In this document: positions 1 to 10,026 of the stretch, one piece after another | How the letters are laid out: the number at the start of each line of letters is the position of its first letter | Numbering within the stretch: position 1 is the stretch's first letter | DNA from: Craterostigma plantagineum | Lineage: Eukaryota > Streptophyta > Magnoliopsida > Lamiales > Linderniaceae | Length of the DNA: 64,000 bases | Direction: 5' to 3' | Assembly: GCA_027422505.1 (NCBI GenBank) | Contig: JAPQWV010000368.1 | Span: forward strand, 551,001 to 615,000 | Program-made: the position numbers and the translations under genes | The notes under the pieces: generated by a model | Database searches by the model: none | Told to the model about the DNA's origin: nothing | The model's input: only the letters and a program-made list of their open reading frames with translations

Positions 1-274
1 TTTGGCCTCTCTAAACGCCCATGCTGGGAAGCATGGTCCTCTGAACCCCTTCCTTTTGGCCAAGTTTCCTGGCGTTCTGTATCACTTTGGGTTCTCACCC
101 CTTCCTGCTAACTTTTCACTCGAGGGTATTTTTATAACCTCTGTTGCGCTTTTTATCATTCCTTCAGAGTTATTATTTTGTTGATTCTCTATCTGTGGGC
201 TTGGTGGCACAGGGATGACAGGTTCATGGCTCAATCTGCTAGCGAGCGTAGGGGAACGGAACGCTCCAGCTCCC
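1..274 (+). pseudogene. Left-hand piece of the antisense ORF of the Tat element
   Basis: This stretch directly continues the sequence found at 7985 and beyond; the Athila insertion separates them. A plausible splice acceptor (gacag) ends at 221. The reading frame that meets the open frame at 7990 is open through 222-274. The first 184 bases are also open in one frame, but I do not recognise the translation. The true start of the ORF is probably outside the window. Confidence 0.45.
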
Positions 275-460
275 TGATAAACGTATTTCAATGCGTTTAT
301 CGTAGTATTTAATTGGGATATAATAGAGCTCTAGCAATCATTTTATGCATTTATTTGTCATATTTACACTTATTTTCATATTAAAGGAGCTTAGGACGAG
401 TTTCGGGCGAAAAGGAGCGAAAACGGGGCAAAACGGGCGAAAACAGTGAAAACTGGCGAA

Positions 461-800
461 GGTTACGGCCGTGACACCTAGTGCACTCGGCCGTGATAAG
501 GGGCAGAGGCTAATCAAAGAGAAGGTCACGGCCGTGACACCCATTGCACTAGGCCGTGACAAGGGGCAGAGGCTAATCAAAGAGAAGGTCACGGCCGTGA
601 CACCCATTGCACTTGGCCGTGACACTTGACAGAGAGTTGGAAAGAGAAGGTCACGGCCGTGACACCCATTGCACCTGGCCGTGACACCAGGCAGAGAGGC
701 CCACTGATGATGGTCACGGCCGTGACCATCCATGCACTTGCCCGTGACGAATTGTTTCGATTTTCTCGCCTTGAGTCGGTGATGGTCACGGCCGTGACAG
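461..800 (+). repeat. Palindromic tandem array in LTR U3
   Basis: Units of about 62-72 bp each start with GTCACGGCCGTGAC, a perfect 14-bp palindrome, and carry a half site GGCCGTGAC about 12 bases further on. Six units occur here (near 462, 524, 587, 650, 714 and 785; the first has one mismatch). It lies just upstream of the TATA box, so a role as upstream promoter elements is possible but inferred. Its translation gives repetitive shadow ORFs that are not genes. Confidence 0.9.
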
Positions 801-835
801 CCCATGTCCCAGGCCGTGACCAGTGCGAAATTTCC

Positions 836-843
836 TATAAAAG
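836..843 (+). promoter_or_regulatory. LTR TATA box
   Basis: TATAAAAG lies about 40 bp after the last palindrome. The same box is at 7028-7035 in the 3' LTR. Position and sequence fit the retrotransposon core promoter, with the transcript start expected roughly 25-35 bp downstream. Confidence 0.7.
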
Positions 844-1799
844 ACCAAATTCAACTCAGAAAGAGGGAACTCACCAGAGATCAATTCCCAATCATCCAGA
901 GACAAAATTAGGGCGAAAAGAACAGGAAATCCCGTCCCAGAGCGCAAGAGACGGATCAACGAAGAATCCACGGCGAATTAACGAAGAACGAAGATCTTTC
1001 CCCGAGATCACCCCAGATTCATCAGTAGGAAAGATCATGAGTTCTTCGGCTTTATCTTTCAATTCTTTCGTAGTTTTTCCCTTTATTATGAGTAGCTAAA
1101 TCCCGTTGTGTTTGGGATTAGATGAACGCTAGAATAATTCGCAGTTAAGACATATATTATCGTGACTTTGTGCTAGTGACTATTTATCGTTCTATGAATA
1201 TGTTTCGTTGCTTTAATATGTCTATGTGTTAAAGTGATTGCTTGGAAAAACGTTTAGGGCGACAGCTAAATAACGTTTAGGCCGTTCATAGAAGATAAGG
1301 ATTCGAGTATAGGGCGAAAGCAAATACTCGAGCCTCGCGTTAGTAATTCGTGAATTTTAGATTCCCGCGAGCGTTTAGGGCGACAGCAAACTCGCAAGCG
1401 GGCAGGAAATTACTGCGATTTAGTCTTAAGCACTTAGGAGCGATTTTATTGTCTTAGCTGTAAATACCTAGCGGGATTCGAATCCCGAGCACGTCTTTAT
1501 CATCTGAAAACTCTCGTATCAGTTAGTCGCGTCCTTTGAATTTCTGATTGAATTAGGAGTGGTCTGTTAGGTTGAGTCGTCAAACAATTTGCGTATTTTC
1601 TTTAGGCTAAATATCGAGTCGATTAGGTCATTACTAGTACTTGATTTATTCCTTGTGTTCGATACTCGTTTACTCACTTTACTGCACTACAAACGATGGG
1701 TTCACTGCCTATCGCACGTTGGTGATAGTAATTAGGTTTACGTTTTATTTTATCACTTGTCGCACTGTTCATTCACACACCACGTGTCGATCAAGTTTT

Positions 1800-1817
1800 T
1801 GGCGCCGTTGCCGGGGA
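1800..1817 (+). other. Primer binding site, tRNA-Asp type
   Basis: TGGCGCCGTTGCCGGGGA starts six bases after the 5' LTR. It is complementary to the 3' end of plant tRNA-Asp, the primer used by Athila elements. Confidence 0.85.
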
Positions 1818-2021
1818 ATAGATTGATATTAGGAACGCCGTAGTTCGGTAATTTAGTCACTTTTATTTGATGTCTTTATTTGCTATTACTATTTGCGCTA
1901 GTGTTATTTGCGTTATTTGTTTCCTGCGTCATTAGTACTATCGTAATCTTTTCGAGCGTTTTTATTATTCCTTTACTAATTTCTTTTGTTTTCACATATT
2001 GAAGGTACGATTCAGCGGTGA

Positions 2022-4820
2022 ATGACCCGAAGCCATCCATCGGGTCCCATTGTTGACGCAGACCCGGATTTCGAGCGGAAGTTACGAAGGAAGCTTAAGT
2101 ACGATACCGAAGGAGCATCCACCAGCTCTCAGGATCCGTTAGTCTGTTATTCCGAGGATAGTTCGCAGGAATCCATCCAAAATTCACGTATAGAGACAAC
2201 TGTAGATAGTCCAAATACAGAAGTAGACATGGCGGACCATCGAGTGCCCGTCCACAACATTCCGGAGGAGGAGCCGTCACTTCAAGACCTCCTCAAAAAT
2301 GCCACGCTAGGCGGTACTGAATCGGCGATCGTCATCCCGCCGATAGAGAACAACAACTTCGAACTGAAGCACTCCTGGCTTCAGATGATTTTCCAGACGG
2401 CCCAGTTTGAGGGCAATCCCGACGACGACCCCTATTCCCACCTGAAGGCATTCTTGACGGTGACCGATACCATCAAGATCAACGGGGTCCCGGGCGACGC
2501 AATTAAGCTTGTGCTGTTTCCGTTCTCGCTCAAGTTCAGAGCGAGAGACTGGTTGGATATGTTGCCGCCCAGGTCGATCACCACCTGGGAGGAGATGCGA
2601 GCTGCTTTCATCAACCATTACTTCCCACTGACGAAGGTGCTACGGCTGAAGACGGAGATTTCCCTATTTCACCAGAAGGACTCAGAGAACCTGTACGAAG
2701 TGTGGGAGCGTTATAAGGCCTTATTAAAGAGGTGCCCGCAGCACGGGATGTCGAAGGCAGCCCAGATCAACCGATTCCATGAGGGGCTCAACGATCAGAC
2801 TGTTCATATGTTAGACGGAGCCGCAGGAGGAGGACTCGTGAAGCTTAATGCCACCGATGCATGGAATTTAATCGAGGACTATTCGAGGAACAGTTTCATG
2901 AGGGGAAATACCAGGATGAAGACGACAGGCGTATTTGGAGTGAGCGAGGAGACGGCCACTAACGCTAAGATCGAGGCGCTCCAGCAACAACTCGCCTCGA
3001 CGAACTCTCAGTTGCAGACGGTGATTGGTGCATTGCTTCCCAAGTCCGGGCAGACTCAGCCCGTGAACGCCGTGGCCACTACCACACCGACACAGCACGC
3101 CCCTTATGTGCCCTTGTGCGGAATTTGCGGGGCAGTCCACGAGACCTCAGAATGCCAGCTTGGCCAGCCGCACGAGCACGTCGACTATATGGGCAACTAC
3201 CAAGGTGGCCAGCGGAGTTTCCAACCTCGGGCTCATCCTAACTTGGTGTACGGGAATCAGAATCATCAGGGCCAAGGACCGCCAGGATTTCAGCCCAGAC
3301 CATCCGGATTCCAAAACGGGCCACCACGACAGTACCAGAATGCGCCCGCGGGAGGATCCGACGACATGAGGGAGATGAAGGATATGATGAAGGCGCTCCT
3401 CACGAATTTCTGCAGCACAACCGCAGCCCACGAAAGCCGAATGACAAAGATGGAGGAGTACATGGAGGCGAATGACATCCGTGCTCAGAATACAGATGCC
3501 TCGATCAAGAGGTTGGAGCAGCAAGTGGGGCAATTAGCAAAGCAAATGGCGGGCCGAAATCAAGGATCACTCCCGAGCTACACCGAGACAAACCCCAAGG
3601 AGTACTGTAATGCGGTAACCCTGAGGAGCGGGAGAGGGTTACAAGAAGCTCCCGCCAAGCAGAATTCAAAGGAGAAAGTCCATTTCGAGGGCCACGACGA
3701 GCCAGAAGTAGAGGAAAGCAAGGGCGACAGAGTCGAGAAGGCCAAGGATGACAAAGAAAAGGTGCGGGCATTCGTGAAGCCGTACCAGCCGAAGATCCCG
3801 TACCCAGCTCGTTTGAGGGAAGCTGCACCTGAAAAAGAGAAGGTCCAACCTACAAAGGAGGACGTCGCACCCGAAAAGGAAAAAGCGAGGGATATCGAGC
3901 AACCACCAGTGAGGCCGTACCAGCCGAAGGTTCCCTATCCAACACGGTTAAAGAAGGACAAAGACGAGATGCCCAGTTTCGCGAAGTTCCTGAAGGACTT
4001 GCTGACAAATCGACGAAAGCTCGAACATGTCTCCACGGTATACCTACGAGGAGAGTGCTCGGCGATACTCCAGAGCAAGTTACCGAAAAAGCTCAAGGAC
4101 CCAGGGAGTTTTACTATTCCTTGTCGTATAGGTGATTTAGTTGTTGAGCATGCTTTAGCTGATCTAGGCGCTAGTATAAATTTAATGCCGTACTCCATGT
4201 TTAAGCGCTTAGGATTAGGTGAACCACGACCCACTAGAATGAGTATTCAACTGGCCGATAGATCGTTAAAATACCCCCTAGGTGTTATCGAGGATATTCT
4301 AGTTAAGGTCGATAAGTTCGTTATCCCTGCTGATTTTGTGATCTTAGACATGGACGAGGATGAAAATGTTCCATTAATTCTAGGTAGACCATTCTTAGCT
4401 ACAGGCGAGACCATGATAGATGTTAGGAATGGAACATTAACCTTGACAGTAGACGGCGAAAAAGTTACATTCAATATGGCTGATTCGATGACAAAGAGCA
4501 ACGAGCAAGATGTTAAATGCTATTTCTTAGATGTCTTTGAGCGCGATTTTCTCTTTTCTGTGCAAGGTCTGTCACAGGTCAGCAAGCATGATAGGCACAC
4601 GATTATGGAAATCGATAAGTGTGGGGAGGAGATCGACGAACCCATCATAACCATCGACGAGAGCAGCAAAGAAGTTAAGGACAAGAGCCCAGTCGAGGAG
4701 CGATCGCCACTAGAGTTGAAACCGCTGTCCGGCGAAAGGCGTCACCTCCAAGGCATGGATGCAAGCAAGGGAAACTTAAGCGGAAAAGAGATGATGTATC
4801 TCGACTTTCAGCCACCCTAA
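2022..4820 (+). CDS. Athila-type gag-protease polyprotein, no pol
   Basis: A 932-residue frame without breaks. Residues about 100-300 form the retrotransposon gag core (motifs FPFSLKFRARDWLDMLP and SLYEVWERYK-like LYEVWERYKALLKRCP). A zinc-knuckle variant (CGICGAVHETSEC) is near residue 367. The charged middle contains a duplicated PYQPK-PYP-RL motif. An aspartic protease region follows, with LADLGASINLMP near residue 712 and PLILGRPFLA after it. In full Athila elements pol follows; here the frame stops about 200 residues past the protease. The role is capsid formation and processing. An intact gag in a pol-less element suggests selection or recent origin. Confidence 0.88.
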   Translation: MTRSHPSGPIVDADPDFERKLRRKLKYDTEGASTSSQDPLVCYSEDSSQESIQNSRIETTVDSPNTEVDMADHRVPVHNIPEEEPSLQDLLKNATLGGTESAIVIPPIENNNFELKHSWLQMIFQTAQFEGNPDDDPYSHLKAFLTVTDTIKINGVPGDAIKLVLFPFSLKFRARDWLDMLPPRSITTWEEMRAAFINHYFPLTKVLRLKTEISLFHQKDSENLYEVWERYKALLKRCPQHGMSKAAQINRFHEGLNDQTVHMLDGAAGGGLVKLNATDAWNLIEDYSRNSFMRGNTRMKTTGVFGVSEETATNAKIEALQQQLASTNSQLQTVIGALLPKSGQTQPVNAVATTTPTQHAPYVPLCGICGAVHETSECQLGQPHEHVDYMGNYQGGQRSFQPRAHPNLVYGNQNHQGQGPPGFQPRPSGFQNGPPRQYQNAPAGGSDDMREMKDMMKALLTNFCSTTAAHESRMTKMEEYMEANDIRAQNTDASIKRLEQQVGQLAKQMAGRNQGSLPSYTETNPKEYCNAVTLRSGRGLQEAPAKQNSKEKVHFEGHDEPEVEESKGDRVEKAKDDKEKVRAFVKPYQPKIPYPARLREAAPEKEKVQPTKEDVAPEKEKARDIEQPPVRPYQPKVPYPTRLKKDKDEMPSFAKFLKDLLTNRRKLEHVSTVYLRGECSAILQSKLPKKLKDPGSFTIPCRIGDLVVEHALADLGASINLMPYSMFKRLGLGEPRPTRMSIQLADRSLKYPLGVIEDILVKVDKFVIPADFVILDMDEDENVPLILGRPFLATGETMIDVRNGTLTLTVDGEKVTFNMADSMTKSNEQDVKCYFLDVFERDFLFSVQGLSQVSKHDRHTIMEIDKCGEEIDEPIITIDESSKEVKDKSPVEERSPLELKPLSGERRHLQGMDASKGNLSGKEMMYLDFQPP

Positions 4821-5120
4821 GCGAACGAAAGCACGTCCGGCTAAAGACAGTAAAGGAAGCGCTTCTTGGGAGGCAACCCAGGTTTTATCTATCTAGTATT
4901 TTTTTTATGTCTATTATTATTATCATTCATTTTTCTGTTACGTTTAATTTTTCTTTTAGTCATGTCAGGCACCACGAGTCACGATACGACAATCATCGCG
5001 CGTTTAGTCACGACCACGTCAACATTCACCGTCAGGGGAGTTTCGTTCTCTTACACCTACATTTCCTTTCGTTTATTCAATTTCTACGTTGAGGACAACG
5101 TCAGACTTAAGTGTGGGGAG

Positions 5121-5180
5121 GGAAATTTAGGTTGAAAACTTGAAATTTAGGTTGAAAACTTGAAATTTAGGTTGAAAACT
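5121..5180 (+). repeat. Three tandem 20-bp units
   Basis: Exactly 20-bp period (core AAATTTAGGTTGAAAACT), three nearly perfect copies, immediately after the internal polypurine module. Confidence 0.9.
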
Positions 5181-6512
5181 TACGTGAAAATTTTAAGTTT
5201 TTTTTATGACGTGTCTGTGAGCTATAAATTTCGTTGAAAGGCATGGATTATTGAATTCAGGCACGATTTTTGCGCTTATCTCGAGTTGGTCTGCATTCTA
5301 TGAAATTCTGTGAGCAATTAGGACATGCATGACTGATTGAATCTTATCTGCCTGAATAGATATAGCACTGTTTTGAGAGATCCGTACACATAAACCTGTT
5401 TCGTGTGAGAGTTTGAGCCTGACGAGCGTATGCTCAAATTTTTTCTTGGTTGTGTGACGTGCCTAGCCTATATCTCTCTAGAACTTGCCTGTCTGATGCG
5501 TGTTGAAACTGTTTTGGTGTGCGAGTGTGAAAATGATGAGGGCATTAGGAATCATGTCCAGGGCCAAAAATTTTCTTAACCATGACGAACCCCATTAGTT
5601 AGCCCCGTTGAGCCTGAGCCTATTCGTTGTTTACCTCATATGTTATAGAAGCCACTGACCCGAATAAGCCCCATAAATTTTATGAACCTGAGTTGATTAG
5701 AATAGAGCAGAAGTCGAACGTGAGAGTTACTAATTCAGTGTATGATTTGATGTTCCTCTCTGCTATTCATGAAATGACTCGTCCCTTACTTGACCGTTTT
5801 CTGAAATGACCCGATCTCTTGCGTAAGCCTGCCCATAACCCTTTGGCAAGATATAGGTCTCGGTAATAAGTATCCCTAGGTACACGGCATTCGCTGTGAC
5901 GATGTATTCTTTGCGACAAAAGCCGAACCTTGATGTTTTAGGGAATAAGGGCAGTGCATAAAAGTAGAGCGTGACTAAGGTGAAAGGGCAGAAAATGAAA
6001 GGGAACTGAGTTGAGAGGGTCGAGCAGAAAAGTCTAGGATTTCGGAGCGAGAACGTCGAGTCTTATGTTGGGCTGTGACTGTCTGTTTGATCATGCTGTG
6101 TTCTTTGAAAATTTTCGATCACGTGTCCTAGCTCTAAGATTAAGTGTTCATTATTTATGCTTATCGCTTCATAAAAGACCCTCAGATTTATACTTGCCAC
6201 TTTGAATAGTCGAGATGCGATTAACTTGCAAGTTTATGGTAGGGGTGAGACTAGTGCACGAATTGAGCGATACACTATTTGTTAGCCTATACACTGAGTG
6301 ATTTTGAGCGAATCCCTGTGAGGTATGAGTCTCGATTGGCAGTGCGAATGAAGTTTAGGTCGACAAGTGCAAGTCATTAGTGTGATGTCCATGATTGCTC
6401 GCTTGATTCTGTTTCGTGCTTTCTAGCTTTGATGATAAATTGCGAACAATCGTGCCGTTATCTTGATTTGTGCCCTCTCTGAATTCTAATTTACTTGAGG
6501 ACAAGCAAATGC

Positions 6513-6529
6513 TTAAGTGTGGGGAGGTT
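6513..6529 (+). other. Polypurine tract of the Athila-type element
   Basis: TTAAGTGTGGGGAGGTT directly precedes the TG of the 3' LTR and would prime plus-strand DNA synthesis. Confidence 0.75.
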
Positions 6530-7984
6530 TGATAAACGTATTTCAATGCGTTTATCGTAGTATTTAATTGGGATATAATAGAGCTCTAGCAATCATTTTA
6601 TGCATTTATTTGTCATATTTACACTTATTTTCATATTAAAGGAGCTTAGGACGAGTTTCGGGCGAAAAGGAGCGAAAACGGGGCAAAACGGGCGAAAACA
6701 GTGAAAACTGGCGAAGGTCACGGCCGTGACACCTAGTGCACTCGGCCGTGACAAGGGGCAGAGGCTAATCAAAGAGAAGGTCACGGCCGTGACACCCATT
6801 GCACTAGGCCGTGACAAGGGGCAGAGGCTAATCAAAGAGAAGGTCACGGCCGTGACACCCATTGCACTTGGCCGTGACACTTGACAGAGAGTTGGAAAGA
6901 GAAGGTCACGGCCGTGACCATCCATGCACTTGCCCGTGACGAATTGTTTCGATTTTCTCGCCTTGAGTCGGTGACGGTCACGGCCGTGACAGCCCATGTC
7001 CCAGGCCGTGACCAGTGCGAAATTTCCTATAAAAGACCAAATTCAACTCAGAAAGAGGGAACTCACCAGAGATCAATTCCCAATCATCCAGAGACGAAAT
7101 TAGGGCGAAAAGAACAGGAAATCCCGTCCCAGAGCGCAAGAGACGGATCAACGAAGAATCCACGGCGAATTAACGAAGAACGAAGATCTTTCCCCGAGAT
7201 CACCCCAGATTCATCAGTAGGAAAGATCATGAGTTCTTCGGCTTTATCTTTCAATTCTTTCGTAGTTTTTCCCTTTATTATGAGTAGCTAAATCCCGTTG
7301 TGTTTGGGATTAGATGAACGCTAGAATAATTCGCAGTTAAGACATATATTATCGTGACTTTGTGCTAGTGACTATTTATCGTTCTATGAATATGTTTCGT
7401 TGCTTTAATATGTCTATGTGTTAAAGTGATTGCTTGGAAAAACGTTTAGGGCGACAGCTAAATAACGTTTAGGCCGTTCATAGAAGATAAGGATTCGAGT
7501 ATAGGGCGAAAGCAAATACTCGAGCCTCGCGTTAGTAATTCGTGAATTTTAGATTCCCGCGAGCGTTTAGGGCGACAGCAAACTCGCAAGCGGGCAGGAA
7601 ATTACTGCAATTTAGTCTTAAGCACTTAGGAGCGATTTTATTGTCTTAGCTGTAAATACCTAGCGGGATTCGAATCCCGAGCACGTCTTTATCATCTGAA
7701 AACTCTCGTATCAGTTAGTCGCGTCCTTTGAATTTCTGATTGAATTAGGAGTGGTCTGTTAGGTTGAGTCGTCAAACAATTTGCGTATTTTCTTTAGGCT
7801 AATATCGAGTCGATTAGGTCATTACTAGTACTTGATTTATTCCTTGTGTTCGATACTCGTTTACTCACTTTACTGCACTACAAACGATGGGTTCACTGCC
7901 TATCGCACGTTGGTGATAGTAATTAGGTTTACGTTTTATTTTATCACTTGTCGCAGTGTTCATTCACACACCACGTGTCGATCA
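6530..7984 (+). repeat. 3' LTR of the Athila-type element
   Basis: A 1455-bp copy of 275-1793 with five rather than six palindromic units (6716-6988), a TATA box at 7028-7035 and only scattered substitutions. The right target duplication CTCCC follows at 7985-7989. Confidence 0.92.
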
Positions 7985-9183
7985 CTCCCCCTGGGGTCGA
8001 GGGTTCTGTCTCGGCTTCGGTTCCTCCCTTGCTTTTGGGCGCTCAGGATATCCGTGCGGAGGTTCAGCAGTTTGCCTCCCAGGGTGTGGGAACTTCCGCG
8101 TTGCCCCGGGCTGTCGACGCTCCTACAACGAAGCGAAAGGCCGGCTCTTTAGCAAAATCAGCCAAGAAATCCAAGAAGAAACAGGTTCTTTCAGAATCTG
8201 AGGGAGGTGAGGATCGGGCTGAGGCTCCTTCTGGGGACTCAGCAGCCAGAGTTGGGATGGCAGCGCTAAGCGACTTGGTCCCCGTGGAAGACAAGGAGGT
8301 GTTTGCCAACAGATCCCCTGCAAAAAACGAGGCAGAACTTGCCTATCATCTTTCCAAGGTATGCCTTTGATCGCTCTTAGAGTTTCTTCGAGTAGCCCAT
8401 GCCTTCTCCGTTTTTCTGGTCTTAGGATTTCTTTTTGTGGTACCTAGGTGATAGGTTTGGTATCCGTGAAGCCCTCTGAGAATCCGTTGGTGCCGGAGTT
8501 GGAGGGACGCATCAAGTCCCTCCAGGAGCATCTAGCACAAGTTCAGGCCAGTCTGGCCGCCCGTGAAAAAATAGTTGAAGAGATTCATGCTAAGTTCGAG
8601 AGCGAGAAGGAGGGATTGGAGGAAGAGAAAACGGAGCTGGCCAGGCGGTACGAGGGGTTGCTTAAGTCCTCAGAGAAGGAGAGAGAAGATCATGCGGCCC
8701 TTCTGAAGTCGCGTGAGGAGGAACTTACGAGCTCCTTTGCTAAGGAGAAGGTGAAGTGGGATGAAGACTTCGTCCGCATGACAGAAGTCCATGGGCCGGT
8801 TGAGCTGGAGGCCATGAAGGCGGAGGGCGCTCAGATTTGCCAGCGCCACCTCCTATCGACCGCGGCCGGACAGAAATTCCTCGAAGGTCTGGTGGAAGAT
8901 TGGCGCCTGGCCTACCTGAGTGATCCCGTTTCACTTAGGGATTTCGTCCCCTTCATGCAGCACTATTTCTTGGGCGGCCATCACGCAGGATCTGAGGGCG
9001 TTGAAGTGGTTACCGCCCTCAAGAGCCTTCCTCCCCCCATCTTTCAAAGGGGATCCGCTAGCTGAGGAGAATCCCTTATTCTGGCGCCCCTCTGCTGAGA
9101 AGCACATGGCAGCTCTTGCCCAGGCCGACATCTCCGACCTCCCCGGCGTTGTCTTCTATCCTCCCGTGGATCCTTCCGTTTAG
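7985..9183 (+). pseudogene. Antisense extra ORF of the Tat element, coiled-coil protein, disrupted
   Basis: This lies opposite in strand to the gag-pol frame, as in Tat/Retand elements with an extra ORF. Exon 7990-8358 encodes a Lys/Ser-rich segment (KSKKKQVLSESEGGEDRAE). A GT-AG intron (8359-8447) follows. The next exon encodes a strongly charged coiled coil (KIVEEIHAKFESEKEGLEEE and on) and an aromatic domain (YLSDPVSLRDFVPFMQHYF). Near 9040, in a run of C, the frame shifts: one frame stops at 9065, while the natural continuation ends at 9183 with DPSV. The upstream part is cut off by the Athila insertion. The function of these ORFs is unknown. Confidence 0.7.
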
Positions 9184-9604
9184 TTTTTTCTTCTTTGTGT
9201 TGTATAATGGACCTTTTTTCCTTTTGTGCTTTTGCGGACAATCTTAGGATGTTATTTTTCTGGTGGGGGGAGCTTAACTCCCCTGTTTTCATATGTTTTC
9301 TCTGAGGTCCCTCTTTTTCTTGTAATATAGGACCTCTTTTATTAAGTATCTTTTTCCTTTCGTGCTTTTCCCTGTTGAATTTAGTAGTACTTCACCAACA
9401 CTTCGTTAAATTCGTAAGCCAAGTACGAATTATACACGCCTTTGGTTGTAAGGACCGTCGTCCTTATCCAAAGGTGTCACATAGGCGCTAGGCTCTTTTT
9501 GTCCTTAGCGAATCCAGTAATGTAAGCCCGAAGGTCTTAAAAAGTGGGGGACTATCCCACCGTTTTATCCTGGTTATAGCGCCAGCTACGCTGAGGTACC
9601 TATA
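9184..9604. other. Spacer within the Tat element
   Basis: A T-rich non-coding stretch between the antisense ORF and the tandem array. I see no gene or defined signal. Confidence 0.5.
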
Positions 9605-9965
9605 CACGTCGCAGGCCTTACTGGGGACCTTTGATGTCATGTACGCCATAGCCCTTCAGCGGTGGTATCTTGTACACCTTTGTAGGCATCTTTCACGTCG
9701 CAGGCCTGTGGCCTTTGATGTCTTTGTACGCCGCAGGTCCGTCGACCCTTGGTATCGTTTCACGTCGCGGGCCGTTAGCCTTTGATGTCGTTGTACGCCG
9801 CAGGTCCGTCGACCCTTGGTATCGTTTCACGTCGCAGGCTGTTAGCCCTTGATGTCATTGTACGCCGCAGGTCCGTCGACCTTTGGTATCGTTTCACGTC
9901 GCAGGCTTGTTAGCCCTTGATGTCATTGTACACCGCAGGTCCGTCGACCTTTGGTATCGTTTGTA
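9605..9965. repeat. Tandem array of about 67-bp units in the Tat element
   Basis: Four clear copies of a 66-68 bp unit (starting ACGTCGCAGGC, containing GTACGCCGCAGGTCCGTCGA and ending TTTGGTATCGTTTC), plus a diverged first copy near 9605. Such arrays between pol and the extra ORF are common in Tat elements and can seed satellites. Confidence 0.85.
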
Positions 9966-10026
9966 AGTACACTTTGTCAGGACAAAACGTTTATATTCCG
10001 CTAGGGAGGTACGCCTCGTTAAAACC

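Larger units (their letters stand above)
275..1793 (+). repeat. 5' LTR of the Athila-type element
   Basis: A 1519-bp LTR with TG...CA ends, matched by 6530-7984. It carries six copies of a palindromic repeat unit (461-800), a TATA box at 836-843 and a long U5-side region. It is 64 bp longer than the 3' LTR, almost exactly one repeat unit. Confidence 0.92.
4821..6529 (+). other. Non-coding internal region of the Athila-type element
   Basis: No pol or convincing ORF is present. The sequence GCGCTTCTTGGGAGGCAACC (4859-4878) is a conserved block that usually lies downstream of pol in Athila-like elements, so pol seems to have been lost between the protease and this block. Two polypurine-type modules with TTAAGTGTGGGGAGG occur, at 5107-5121 and 6513-6527; only the second abuts the LTR. 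A three-copy 20-bp repeat follows the first. Confidence 0.7.
275..7984 (+). mobile_element. Athila-type Ty3/gypsy element lacking pol
   Basis: Two near-identical LTRs (275-1793 and 6530-7984) begin TGATAAACG and end GTCGATCA. They are flanked by the 5-bp duplication CTCCC (270-274 and 7985-7989). The internal part has a PBS matching plant tRNA-Asp, one 932-codon gag-protease frame, and about 1.7 kb of non-coding sequence ending in a polypurine tract. Gag and protease resemble the Athila lineage. No reverse transcriptase, RNase H or integrase is present, so movement would need enzymes in trans. By eye only about seven substitutions or small indels separate the LTRs apart from one missing repeat unit, which implies a recent insertion. 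Confidence 0.9.

Noticed and set aside
338..805. Minus-strand ORF with repeated GVTAVTF peptides in the LTR
   Set aside because: It is the translation of the palindromic repeat array; unit length and copy number vary between LTRs, so no selection on a protein.
1478..1495. GGGATTCGAATCCC word as a Pol III B box
   Set aside because: It is a palindrome within the LTR without an A box at suitable distance.
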